DNA from: Ga0077536 sp943370145
GTDB lineage: Bacteria > Pseudomonadota > Gammaproteobacteria > Ga0077536
NCBI GenBank assembly: GCA_943370145.1
Contig: CALRPY020000044.1
Coordinates: 1-36,885, forward strand
DNA length: 36,885 bases
Direction of reading: 5' to 3'
The notes under the pieces are model-generated. The model was given only the letters and a program-made list of their open reading frames with translations, was not told the DNA's origin and did no database searches. Made by a program: the position numbers and the translations under genes. This document shows, in pieces, positions 8,674-16,060 of the stretch; the stretch's first letter is position 1, and the number at the start of each line of letters is the position of its first letter.

Positions 8674-8685
8674 ACGCTCAACTTA
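8660..8685. promoter_or_regulatory. AT-rich box 1 with TGAGC-AAAC-GCTCA dyad, candidate TetR operator
   Basis: A 26-base element starting GCTTTAAT and containing the perfect 5-bp dyad TGAGC-AAAC-GCTCA at 8667-8680. It stands out as AT-rich in GC-rich DNA and overlaps the candidate promoter of the hydroxylase operon. It matches the second box (8783-8808) at 18 of 26 positions in the same orientation. The TetR-family gene at 12743 is the natural candidate for binding it; that assignment is inference. Confidence 0.5.
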
Positions 8686-8782
8686 GTCACCTGCAGCGTC
8701 AGGGCCCGGCCCGGACGCAACGCAGCAAGAATGACACGGCGAGCGCTGCGCAGCTCGTGTCGCCGGCGCGTGCGGGCCTCAC

Positions 8783-8808
8783 GCTTTAATTATCACTTGC
8801 TTATTTAC
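8783..8808. promoter_or_regulatory. AT-rich box 2, related to box 1, upstream of the SMP-30 operon
   Basis: Starts with the same GCTTTAAT octamer as box 1 and keeps the CA, GCT and TTA positions (18 of 26 bases identical, offset 123 bases). It ends 23 bases before the ATG at 8831, where RNA polymerase or the initiating ribosome would be affected. Its inner dyad is poor, so it may be a weaker site. Between the boxes, an imperfect hairpin spans 8734-8760 (ACACG to CGTGT). Confidence 0.45.
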
Positions 8809-8830
8809 GCATGGCGGAGAAAGGCTCTAC

Positions 8831-9745
8831 ATGAAGTACAGCATCGAGTGTCTGGTCGCCGACTCCAACGAGCTGGGCGAAGGTCCGGTGTGGGATGACG
8901 TCGGCGGCTGCCTCTACTGGGTCGACGGCACGGGCCGCCGTGTCGGCAAACCCTCGATCTGGCGGCTCGACCCGCGCACGGGGGCAACGCGCCACTGGCG
9001 CCTGGACCATGACGTCGGCGCGCTGGCGCTGCGCCGGGACGGCAGCGCGGTGCTCGCACTCGACGATGGCTTCTACCTCTTCGATTTCGAGCGCGGCGCG
9101 CTCGAACTCATCCAGCTGATCGACGCCGAACAGCCGCGCACCCGGCTCAACGACGCGAAATGCGATCGACGCGGACGTTTCTTCGCCGGCGGCATGGACG
9201 ACCAGGAGGAACTGCCGATTTGCGGCCTGTGGCGGCTCGACCCCGACCTCTCGGTCACCCAGGTCGAGTCCGGGATCATCTGTTCCAATGGCCCCTGCTG
9301 GAGCCCCGACGACAAGACCTTCTACTTCGCCGACACCTTCCAGCAGGTGATGTGGGCCTATGACTACGACATCGCCACCGGCAGCCTCGCGAACCGGCGC
9401 GATTTCGCGTCGACGCGGGAAGACCCCGGTTTCTTCGACGGCTCGACCGTCGACGCCGAGGGCGGGGTCTGGAACGCGCTGGTGATCGGTGGCGACCTCA
9501 TCCGCTACGCGCCGGACGGCAGCGTCGACCGGCGCATCGGCATGCCGGTGAAGAACATCACGAGCGTCGCCTTCGGCGGCCCCGAGCTCGACGAGATCTT
9601 CGTGACCTCGATGGCGCGCGTGCGACATCCGGCGGCCCACGAGCATTTCGCCCGGCAGGTCAAGCCCCAGTTCGGCGCCGGCAGTCTCTTCCGTATCCGC
9701 GGGCTCGGGATCAAGGGCCTGCCCGAACCCCGCTTCGCGGGCTGA
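8831..9745 (+). CDS. SMP-30/gluconolactonase/LRE family protein (putative lactonase)
   Basis: A 304-residue six-bladed beta-propeller of the SMP-30/regucalcin/gluconolactonase family, whose members hydrolyse sugar and other lactones using one bound divalent metal. The expected metal ligands can be placed: Glu in ELGEGPVWDD (near residue 17), Asn in TRLNDAKCD, Asn in CSNGPCWSPDDKTFYF, and Asp in FFDGSTVDAEGGVWNAL. No signal peptide is seen, so it is probably cytosolic. The ATG has GGAGAAAGG about 9 bases upstream. It opens a seven-gene operon (8831-15055) with gaps of 36 bases or fewer. In this context it would open a lactone made by a dehydrogenase such as the nearby SDR or the molybdenum hydroxylase; the actual lactone is unknown. 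Confidence 0.9.
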   Translation: MKYSIECLVADSNELGEGPVWDDVGGCLYWVDGTGRRVGKPSIWRLDPRTGATRHWRLDHDVGALALRRDGSAVLALDDGFYLFDFERGALELIQLIDAEQPRTRLNDAKCDRRGRFFAGGMDDQEELPICGLWRLDPDLSVTQVESGIICSNGPCWSPDDKTFYFADTFQQVMWAYDYDIATGSLANRRDFASTREDPGFFDGSTVDAEGGVWNALVIGGDLIRYAPDGSVDRRIGMPVKNITSVAFGGPELDEIFVTSMARVRHPAAHEHFARQVKPQFGAGSLFRIRGLGIKGLPEPRFAG

Positions 9746-9781
9746 GCGCGTCCGCCATCCGACCAGGCAGAGGTAAACGAC

Positions 9782-11074
9782 ATGATCAGGAAACTGAAGT
9801 CCGGCGCCAGCATCGCCGAACACGCCAAGGCCGACGCCGCGGTACGTGCGACGGTCGAGTCCATCATCGGCGACATCGAGCAGCGCGGCGAAGCGGCGGT
9901 GCGCGAGTACTCCGAACGCTTCGATCGCTGGTCGCCGCCCTCCTTCCGGCTCAGCCAGGCGGAAATCGAGGCCTGCATCGCCGCGCTCGACCCGCAGACC
10001 CTGGCCGACATCCGCTTCGCGCAGGCCCAGATCCGGCGCTTCGCACAGGTACAGATGCTGTCGATCCGCGACGTGGAGGTGGAGACGCTGCCGGGGATCC
10101 AGCTGGGCCATCGCAACATCCCGGTGAACTCCGTCGGCTGCTACGTGCCGGGCGGCAAGTACCCGATGGTCGCCTCGGCGCACATGAGCGTGCTCACCGC
10201 GAAGACCGCGGGCGTCAAGCGCGTGATCGCGACGACGCCGCCGTACGACGGGAAGCCGGAACCGGCGGTGATTGCCGCGATGGCGCTCGCCGGCGCCGAC
10301 GAGATCTACGTGCTGGGCGGCGTGCAGTCGATCGCGGCCATGGCCGTCGGGACCGAAACGCTCGCCCCGGTCGACATGATCGTCGGTCCCGGTAACGCCT
10401 ACGTCGCGGAAGCCAAGCGCCAGCTGTTCGGGCGCGTCGGCATCGACCTGCTGGCCGGGCCGACCGAGACGCTGGTCATCTGCGACGACAGCGTCGACGC
10501 CGAACTGGTCGCGGTCGATCTGCTGGGCCAGGCCGAGCACGGGCCGACCTCGCCGGCCGTCTGCATCACGACCTCGCCGGCCATCGCGGAGGCGCTGCCG
10601 GCCGCGATCGAGCAGGTGCTGGCGCGGCTGGCGACACGCGATATCGCGGCGGTCGCGTGGCGCGACCATGGCGAGATCTACCTCTGCGACACGCAGGAGG
10701 AAATGCTGCAGCAGGCGGAGAAGGTGTGCTCCGAGCACGTCCAGGTGATGACCCGCGACCCGGACTGGTTTCTCGAGCGCATGACGAACTACGGCGCACT
10801 GTTCCTCGGTGCACGCACCAACGTCGCCTACGGCGACAAGGTCATCGGCACCAACCACACGCTGCCGACGCGCGGCGCCGGGCGCTACACGGGCGGGTTG
10901 TGGGTCGGCAAGTTCATCAAGACGCACACCTACCAGCGCGTGCTGACGGACGAAGCCTCGGTGCTCATCGGCGAGTACTGCTCGCGGCTATGCGCCATCG
11001 AACACTTCGCCGGCCACCAGGAGCAGGCGGACATCCGCGTCCGGCGCCTCAAGGGCACCGGCGACGGGACATGA
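9782..11074 (+). CDS. Histidinol dehydrogenase family protein (catabolic HisD paralogue)
   Basis: A 430-residue NAD-dependent, zinc-type dehydrogenase of the HisD family. HisD oxidises an alcohol to an acid in two steps. By motif, the zinc ligands are Gln250, His253 (GQAEHGPTS), Asp352 (YGDKVIGTNH) and His412 (AGHQEQADI). The acid/base pair is Glu318-His319 in CSEHVQVMT. All catalytic positions are kept. There are no other histidine genes around. Paralogues such as HpsN (dihydroxypropanesulfonate 3-dehydrogenase) share this type of catabolic setting, so a role in oxidising an alcohol to a carboxylate is more likely than histidine synthesis. The start is supported by AGAGGT 7 bases before the ATG. 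It is the second gene of the SMP-30 operon. HpsN-type activity is only a suggestion. Confidence 0.88.
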   Translation: MIRKLKSGASIAEHAKADAAVRATVESIIGDIEQRGEAAVREYSERFDRWSPPSFRLSQAEIEACIAALDPQTLADIRFAQAQIRRFAQVQMLSIRDVEVETLPGIQLGHRNIPVNSVGCYVPGGKYPMVASAHMSVLTAKTAGVKRVIATTPPYDGKPEPAVIAAMALAGADEIYVLGGVQSIAAMAVGTETLAPVDMIVGPGNAYVAEAKRQLFGRVGIDLLAGPTETLVICDDSVDAELVAVDLLGQAEHGPTSPAVCITTSPAIAEALPAAIEQVLARLATRDIAAVAWRDHGEIYLCDTQEEMLQQAEKVCSEHVQVMTRDPDWFLERMTNYGALFLGARTNVAYGDKVIGTNHTLPTRGAGRYTGGLWVGKFIKTHTYQRVLTDEASVLIGEYCSRLCAIEHFAGHQEQADIRVRRLKGTGDGT

Positions 11075-11104
11075 ACGATCACGGAGACAGCAGGGAGATG
11101 ACCG

Positions 11105-11956
11105 ATGTCCTATGAATTCCTCGCCGGCGCACGCTATCGCATGCCATCGCACTTCGGGCCCTCGCCGGGGCCCCGCAACATTCCGCCGCACGTGCCGGTG
11201 GATCACTCGAAATATCCGCTGACCACCGTCGCGACGGTCCGGTTCCGCACCGACGCCGCGCGGCTCGAGGCGATGATGCCGCCCGGCATGGCGCTGGGCG
11301 CGGCGCCGATCGTCTCGCTCGACTTCGCCTACATCAGGGCGATCCCGTGGCTCGCCGGCCGCGGCTACAACCTGGCGCTGGTGTCCTGGCCGGCCGTGTT
11401 CCGGGGTCGTCGCGACACGGCTAGCGGGCGCTTCGCCGCGGTGCTCTTCGAAAGTTTCGCCGATCCGATCATCACCGGGCGCGACGAACTGGGCCACCCG
11501 AAGATTTTCTGCGACATCCCGGCGCCGCAGATACACGACGGGCGCTACACCTGCAGGCTCGCCTGGGAAGGCTACGAATTCGCGCGCGCCGAGATCGACA
11601 TCAGCGCCGACACACCGGCCGCGCCCTGCACGCCGGACGATCCCTTCCACCCGCCCTACTGGCTGCAGTGGAAGTACATTCCGGGCACGCCGCCCGAAGC
11701 CGGCCCCGATGCGTCCTACGCGACACTCTCGCCCGACCCGCTCGCGACCCATCACTACCGTAACATCACGGTCGACAGCGCCACGGCGGGAACGGCCGTG
11801 CTCAGCCTGCGCGAAGCCCGCTGGGAAGACCTGCCGACCCTCTACCACGTCGCGAATGGCCTCGCGTCACTGCCGGTGCACGAAATCACCCAGGCCGGCG
11901 TGACCTGCACGCACGGCTGGATCGGCGACGTGGGCGACACGCGCCGGCTCGAGTGA
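11105..11956 (+). CDS. Acetoacetate decarboxylase (ADC)-like protein
   Basis: A 283-residue protein of the acetoacetate decarboxylase superfamily. True ADC forms a Schiff base between a lysine and a beta-keto acid; other members act as aldolase-dehydratases. The core segment ITGRDELGHPKIFCDIP carries the candidate Schiff-base residue, Lys133, with only a single lysine where clostridial ADC has a Lys-Lys pair. FESFADP just upstream supplies the conserved acidic position. GGGAG lies about 7 bases before the ATG. The gene ends with TGATG, sharing one base with the start of the SDR gene, so translation is likely coupled. In the operon it could decarboxylate or hydrate an oxo-acid made by the dehydrogenases; the reaction is inference. 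Confidence 0.82.
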   Translation: MSYEFLAGARYRMPSHFGPSPGPRNIPPHVPVDHSKYPLTTVATVRFRTDAARLEAMMPPGMALGAAPIVSLDFAYIRAIPWLAGRGYNLALVSWPAVFRGRRDTASGRFAAVLFESFADPIITGRDELGHPKIFCDIPAPQIHDGRYTCRLAWEGYEFARAEIDISADTPAAPCTPDDPFHPPYWLQWKYIPGTPPEAGPDASYATLSPDPLATHHYRNITVDSATAGTAVLSLREARWEDLPTLYHVANGLASLPVHEITQAGVTCTHGWIGDVGDTRRLE

Positions 11957-12714
11957 TGGCGATGACCGGACAGCCACTCGCAGGGCGGATCGCGCTGGTC
12001 ACCGGCGGCGCCGGCGGGATCGGCAGCGCCATCTGCCAACTGCTCGCCCGCGAAGGCGCACAGGTGGTCGTCACCTACAACAGCCGCGCCGAACGCGCCC
12101 ACGCGCTGGTCGAAGGCCTGGCGGGCGATGGGCATCTCGCGCTGCCGCTGTCGGTCCGTCGCGGCGAGGACATCGCGGCGGCCGCGGAGGCCGTGCGCGA
12201 TCGCTACGGCCGTCTGCACCTGCTCGTCAACAATGCGGGCACGACACGCGTCGTGCCCCATGGCGACCTCGATGCGCTGGACGACGCGCTGATCGACGAA
12301 ATCTTCCAGACGAACTGGCGCGGCGCGTTCGCGATGGTGCGACGCTTCCGCCCGCTGCTCGAAGCCACGGGCGACGCGCTGATCGTGAACATCTCGTCGA
12401 TCGCAGGCGTCACGGCCGTCGGCAGCAATGTCGCCTATTGCGCGTCGAAGGCCGCGCTCGACAGCATGACCAAATCACTGGCCCGTGCGCTGGCGCCGAA
12501 GATACGCGTCGTCTCGGTCTCGCCGGGCTGGGTCATGGGCGACTATGCGAGAAGCGCGGATCCCGCCTATCTCGCGCGGCAGCGCGAACTGACGCCGCTG
12601 GGACGGATTGCGGAGGCCGACGACGTGGCGCAGGCGGTGCTGGCCGCAGCGACGCTGCTCGGTTTCACGAACGGCGCGATCATCCCGGTCGACGGCGGCC
12701 GGCCGCTGAACTGA
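11956..12714 (+). CDS. Short-chain dehydrogenase/reductase (SDR), classical FabG-like
   Basis: A 252-residue classical SDR oxidoreductase. The Rossmann motif TGGAGGIGSAIC (near residue 16), NNAGTT (near 93), the Ser of NISSIAG (near 143) and the catalytic YCASK (near 158) are all present. PGWVMGDY and the C-terminal PVDGGRPLN are typical. The residues after the second beta strand (TYNSRAER) would suit NADP(H), though this is a soft criterion. The ATG at 11956 overlaps the preceding stop codon by one base; a GTG at 11953 and an ATG at 11962 are alternatives. It is the fourth gene of the SMP-30 operon. A sugar- or alcohol-dehydrogenase role producing a lactone for the SMP-30 enzyme is plausible but unproven. 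Confidence 0.9.
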   Translation: MAMTGQPLAGRIALVTGGAGGIGSAICQLLAREGAQVVVTYNSRAERAHALVEGLAGDGHLALPLSVRRGEDIAAAAEAVRDRYGRLHLLVNNAGTTRVVPHGDLDALDDALIDEIFQTNWRGAFAMVRRFRPLLEATGDALIVNISSIAGVTAVGSNVAYCASKAALDSMTKSLARALAPKIRVVSVSPGWVMGDYARSADPAYLARQRELTPLGRIAEADDVAQAVLAAATLLGFTNGAIIPVDGGRPLN

Positions 12715-12742
12715 TGGCGCCGGCCGCCACGGGCATGAGCAG

Positions 12743-13480
12743 ATGAGCGCGAGCCAGACACCCCGGACCAGGACGACGCGACGCGGCGCCGCGAAGGTCG
12801 CGCCCGCCGCGCCCCGCCAGCGCCTGCAGCCAGGCGATCGGCAGCACATGATCCTGGAAGGCGCCATCTCCTATTTCGCCGAGTTCGGCTTCGATGGCCG
12901 CACCCGCGAACTGGCCCAGCACCTCGGTATCAGCCAGGCCCTGCTGTTCCGTTATTTCCCGTCGAAGGCGGCGCTGATCGACCGGGTCTACGACGTGGTC
13001 TTCCTGAACCGCTGGAGTTCGACCTGGGAGGACGTGATCGCCGACCGCGAACAGCCGCTCGCCAACCGCCTGAAATCCTTCTACAAGGACTACAACCGCA
13101 GCATCGATCGCTACGAGGTCATTCGGATCTCGCTGTTTTCCGCGCTGCGCGGCGAAAGCATCAGTGAACGCTATTTCACGCGCATCAGGGACCGGCTGAT
13201 CCATCCCATCGTGCTCGAATTCAGGCACGCGCTCGCGTTACCGCCGGCGCAGGAACTGCCGGTATCTGTCTACGAGGAAGAGCTGGTGTTCAGCCTCCAC
13301 GCGATGGTCATTTACGCGATAATGCGCAAACACGTTTTCCACCTCGGCAGCGTGCAGGATCCGGACTTCATGATCGATCTCTACGTCGACGGCTTCATGG
13401 CCGGCGCGCGCGAAGCCTTCGCCCGCGTCCACGCACTGGGCAACGCGGAGACGCGCAGCGAAAGCATCCGGCGACCTTGA
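12743..13480 (+). CDS. TetR/AcrR-family transcriptional regulator
   Basis: A 245-residue TetR-type regulator. After a basic, disordered N-terminus (residues 1-28, rich in Arg, Thr and Ala), the helix-turn-helix covers about residues 33-78. It reads ILEGAISYFAEFGFDGRTRELAQ, split by the usual turn, then HLGISQALLFRYFPSKAAL. The C-terminal domain (80-230) is the ligand-binding and dimer part and is not informative about the ligand. It lies inside the operon, 28 bases after the SDR and 28 before XdhC, with a poor ribosome site at its ATG. The position suggests autoregulation of the whole SMP-30 operon and of the divergent hydroxylase operon through the boxes at 8660 and 8783. Confidence 0.92.
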   Translation: MSASQTPRTRTTRRGAAKVAPAAPRQRLQPGDRQHMILEGAISYFAEFGFDGRTRELAQHLGISQALLFRYFPSKAALIDRVYDVVFLNRWSSTWEDVIADREQPLANRLKSFYKDYNRSIDRYEVIRISLFSALRGESISERYFTRIRDRLIHPIVLEFRHALALPPAQELPVSVYEEELVFSLHAMVIYAIMRKHVFHLGSVQDPDFMIDLYVDGFMAGAREAFARVHALGNAETRSESIRRP

Positions 13481-13508
13481 CCCGCTAGCGTTTTCCGGGG
13501 CCAGGCCC

Positions 13509-14459
13509 ATGCCATCCCTCTACATGAACGACGTACTGCCGACCTGGCTGCACTGGCGCAGCCAGGGCCTCGCGTGCGCCTTGATCACGCTGGTGCACGT
13601 CGACGGGTCGGCGCCGCGGCCACTGGGCAGCCAGATGGCGGTCAACGCGCGCGGCGACGCGGTCGGCAACATCACCGGCGGATGCGCGGAAGCCGCCATC
13701 ATCGCCGAGGCGCAGGCTCGACTCGCGGACGGGGCCAACCGCCTGCTTCGATACGGCAAGGGTTCGCCTTACATCGATATCCGACTGCCCTGCGGGTCCG
13801 GCATCGACGTCTTCTTCGACGTGCGCATTGGGGACGACGAGGTGCGACGCATCGTCGATGCCAATGCGGCGCGAGAGCCGGCCTGGATGGAATTCGATTT
13901 CGCGGCGCTGCGGGCCACGACCGGCACCAGCGATGCGACGCCGGACGCCGATTACCTGCGGTGCTGCGAACCGGTGACGCGCATCCTCGCGGTGGGCAAG
14001 GGTCCGTTGCTGCCGCTGCTCGCCCGCCTCGCCAGCATCGCCGAATTCGAGGTCGCCGTGATGTCGCCCGAGGCGGAGACGCTCGACATGGCCCGCCCCC
14101 ATGCGCGCGAAGCACACGCGCTGTCCACGCCCGATGCCTTCCGCTGCGGGCAACTCGATCGGTGGACTGCCTTCCTGTCGCTCTTCCACGAGCACGAATG
14201 GGAACCGGCCGTGCTCGCGCAGGCCCTGGCGTCCCGTTGCTTCTACATTGGTGCACTGGGCAGTCGCCGCACCGCCGAGGCGCGCCGGGAAACCCTGCGC
14301 GCAACCGGCATCGACGACACTTCCATCGCCCGCATCCGCGGGCCGGTCGGCCTGGCGATTGGCGCCAAGAGTCCGCCTGAAATCGCGCTCGCCATCCTCG
14401 GTGAAATCGTCGCCGCCAAGCGCGGCGCGTCGGCTGACGCCACGCCGCCGCGCGCATGA
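13509..14459 (+). CDS. XdhC/CoxF-family molybdenum hydroxylase maturation factor
   Basis: A 316-residue XdhC-type chaperone, which binds the molybdenum cofactor, helps its sulfuration and inserts it into the apo-hydroxylase. The N-terminal XdhC/CoxI domain shows SAPRPLGSQMAVN and GNITGGCAEAAIIAEA. The C-terminal Rossmann-like domain shows ILAVGKGPLLPLLARLA, then FYIGALGSRRTAEARRETL and GLAIGAKSPPEIALAILGEI at the end. The likely client is the hydroxylase encoded at 4763-8553, on the other strand across the shared regulatory region. This is the strongest functional link between the two divergent operons. The ribosome site before ATG 13509 is weak, and an in-frame ATG at 13524 is an alternative start. 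It overlaps the next gene by ATGA. Confidence 0.92.
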   Translation: MPSLYMNDVLPTWLHWRSQGLACALITLVHVDGSAPRPLGSQMAVNARGDAVGNITGGCAEAAIIAEAQARLADGANRLLRYGKGSPYIDIRLPCGSGIDVFFDVRIGDDEVRRIVDANAAREPAWMEFDFAALRATTGTSDATPDADYLRCCEPVTRILAVGKGPLLPLLARLASIAEFEVAVMSPEAETLDMARPHAREAHALSTPDAFRCGQLDRWTAFLSLFHEHEWEPAVLAQALASRCFYIGALGSRRTAEARRETLRATGIDDTSIARIRGPVGLAIGAKSPPEIALAILGEIVAAKRGASADATPPRA

Positions 14460-15055
14460 AGCGCGTCGCGGCCGTCGTGACCGCCGCGGGCTTCAGCCGG
14501 CGCTACGGCGCGGCTTCCAAGCTCCATGCGCTGCTCGACGGTGAACCGCTGCTCGCCCACTCGCTGCGCACCTTGTCGCGTGTGCCCTTGTCCACGCGGC
14601 TGGTCGTCATTGCGCCGGACGACCTGGCCACGCTTGAACTGCTGACGGCAGCCGGCTGTGTGCACGCCGTGAATCCCGACCCTGCCGCCGGCATCGGCGC
14701 GTCAATCGCGACCGGCATCCGTGCGCTGCCTGGCGGGCTCGACGGCGCGTTCATCGTGCTGGGGGACATGCCTTTCGCAGCTGTCGGCACCTATCACGCA
14801 TTGCTGGCCGCTTTCGAGGCGCAGCCCGAAGATGCCATCGTGGCGCCCGTCCACGCCGGGCGCCGGGGGCACCCGGTGCTGTTCGGCGCGGCACATTTCC
14901 CTGCGCTGGCCGCGCTCTCGGGAGACACCGGCGCACGGGCGCTCCTGCGCGGTGCGCAGGTCGTAGAGCTGGCGGTGGATGACCCCGGCGTGCTGACGGA
15001 CATCGACACGCCGGAGGCGCTCGCCGCAGCCCAGCGCCGCGGCGAGCAGGACTGA
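14456..15055 (+). CDS. MobA-like/MocA-type molybdenum cofactor cytidylyltransferase
   Basis: A 199-residue NTP-transferase of the MobA/MocA type. MocA enzymes add CMP to molybdopterin, giving the dinucleotide cofactor used by xanthine-oxidase-family hydroxylases. The N-terminal nucleotide loop VTAAGFSRRYGAASKL is followed by the metal/nucleotide motif VLGDMPF (near residue 100) and by GRRGHPVLFG (near 140). VLTDIDTPEAL is at the C-terminus. The start overlaps the XdhC stop (ATGA, 14456-14459), so the two are translationally coupled. Together they form a cofactor-maturation pair at the end of the SMP-30 operon. The specificity for CTP rather than GTP is inferred from the partner hydroxylase, not from the motif alone. 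Confidence 0.88.
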   Translation: MKRVAAVVTAAGFSRRYGAASKLHALLDGEPLLAHSLRTLSRVPLSTRLVVIAPDDLATLELLTAAGCVHAVNPDPAAGIGASIATGIRALPGGLDGAFIVLGDMPFAAVGTYHALLAAFEAQPEDAIVAPVHAGRRGHPVLFGAAHFPALAALSGDTGARALLRGAQVVELAVDDPGVLTDIDTPEALAAAQRRGEQD

Positions 15056-15060
15056 GAGGC

Positions 15061-15804
15061 TCAGGCCGGTCGTCGACGCGCGGCCGGTTTGGCGGGTTTG
15101 GAGGCCGACTTCGTCGCGCCGCGCTTTGCCGGCGTGGCGCTCGGCCTGGCAGCCGCCCGGGTGGTCGCGCGCGGCTTGCCAGCTGCCGGTTCGACCGCAC
15201 CCGGCGTCGTCGAGTGGACCTTGCCGCGCTTGCGCGGGTCGCGGTCCAGCAAGCCTGCCGCCGCCAGTTCCGCCATGGCTTCGCGGGTGAACTCGGCCGA
15301 CGGCGCATTGCCGGCGATCACGAACATCAGCGTCGAGTACTTGTTGCGCGAGCCCTTGCTGACGTTCTCGAAACGGCGGATGACCCCCGGCGGGAAGGAG
15401 ATGACATCCAGCGGGTCGAGGTCGACATGCTCCACCCGGCCCTTGGGGTCCTCCCAGCTCGCCCGCCACCTGCCGGTGATTGCGATGAAAGTCTCGTTGG
15501 TGTCGTGGTTGTGCATCATCGGGCCCTTGCCGGGCAGCGCACGGCAGAAGCCGAGGTTGAAGCCTTCCGAAATCTTGATCGCGGACATCCGGGCCGCCTT
15601 GTCGCCGACCGGGGAGACCATGCCGCCCTCTTCCGCCGCGGGTGGCTGGAAACCGATCACGTTGTAAAGCACCCGTTGCGCGCTTGGGTGCTGGCTGTCG
15701 GGGAGACCGCCGTCCGACCCCTTGATCTGCGAGAAGCGCGCGACGCGCTTCAGCATGTCCTTGCGCGTGACCGGCTTGCGTGGAATCTGTTCCTGGTACG
15801 ACAT
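15061..15804 (-). CDS. Cupin-domain protein with long basic Ala/Lys/Arg/Pro tail
   Basis: A 247-residue protein with a single cupin barrel near residues 75-170. Cupin motif 1 (HNHDTNETFIAITG) keeps both histidines and the glutamate. In motif 2 (FPPGVIRRFENVS) the usual metal-binding histidine is replaced by arginine. Residues 195-247 form a low-complexity tail of Ala, Lys, Arg, Pro, Ser and Thr that resembles histone-H1-like or AlgP-type tails and could bind nucleic acid. GGGGG sits 6 bases before the ATG at 15804, and TATAAC (minus strand, 15827-15822) may be part of a promoter. It converges with the MocA-like gene, 5 bases between stops. Function not recognised; a dioxygenase or a regulator are both possible. 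Confidence 0.85.
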   Translation of the reverse strand: MSYQEQIPRKPVTRKDMLKRVARFSQIKGSDGGLPDSQHPSAQRVLYNVIGFQPPAAEEGGMVSPVGDKAARMSAIKISEGFNLGFCRALPGKGPMMHNHDTNETFIAITGRWRASWEDPKGRVEHVDLDPLDVISFPPGVIRRFENVSKGSRNKYSTLMFVIAGNAPSAEFTREAMAELAAAGLLDRDPRKRGKVHSTTPGAVEPAAGKPRATTRAAARPSATPAKRGATKSASKPAKPAARRRPA

Positions 15805-15993
15805 GACGCTCCCCCGACGAAGTTATAGGTGTGAAGGGGAAGTTAGCGCATGGAGTTCAAGGCTGACAATCACGTCGCCGTGCGGCGGCGCGCCCTCTGC
15901 TGGAGGCCCCGACACCGGCACCGGCTGATCGCGAGATTCGTGCATTGATACAAACGGGTAACGCGTTTCACGGCGGAATGCCGGAAACGGATG

Positions 15994-16021
15994 TTGCTTT
16001 GCAACAAACGACCGTTATGCT
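15994..16021 (+). promoter_or_regulatory. Candidate promoter of the GNAT gene
   Basis: TTGCTT (15994-15999) and TATGCT (16016-16021) are 16 bases apart, about 40 bases before the ATG at 16061. A small dyad GTTGC-TTT-GCAAC overlaps the -35 element (15993-16005). It lies in the 256-base divergent gap between the cupin and GNAT genes, where nothing else is evident. Confidence 0.35.
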
Positions 16022-16060
16022 GGTCTCATCCCTAGCGCGATGCACGCGCCGGAGACGAAC

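Noticed and set aside
8801..10927. A 708-codon minus-strand frame opposite the SMP-30 and HisD-like genes
   Set aside because: Shadow of two well-supported genes; no recognisable domain.
9782..11074. Histidine biosynthesis HisD
   Set aside because: No his genes nearby, and the operon context is catabolic with lactonase, ADC-like and SDR genes.
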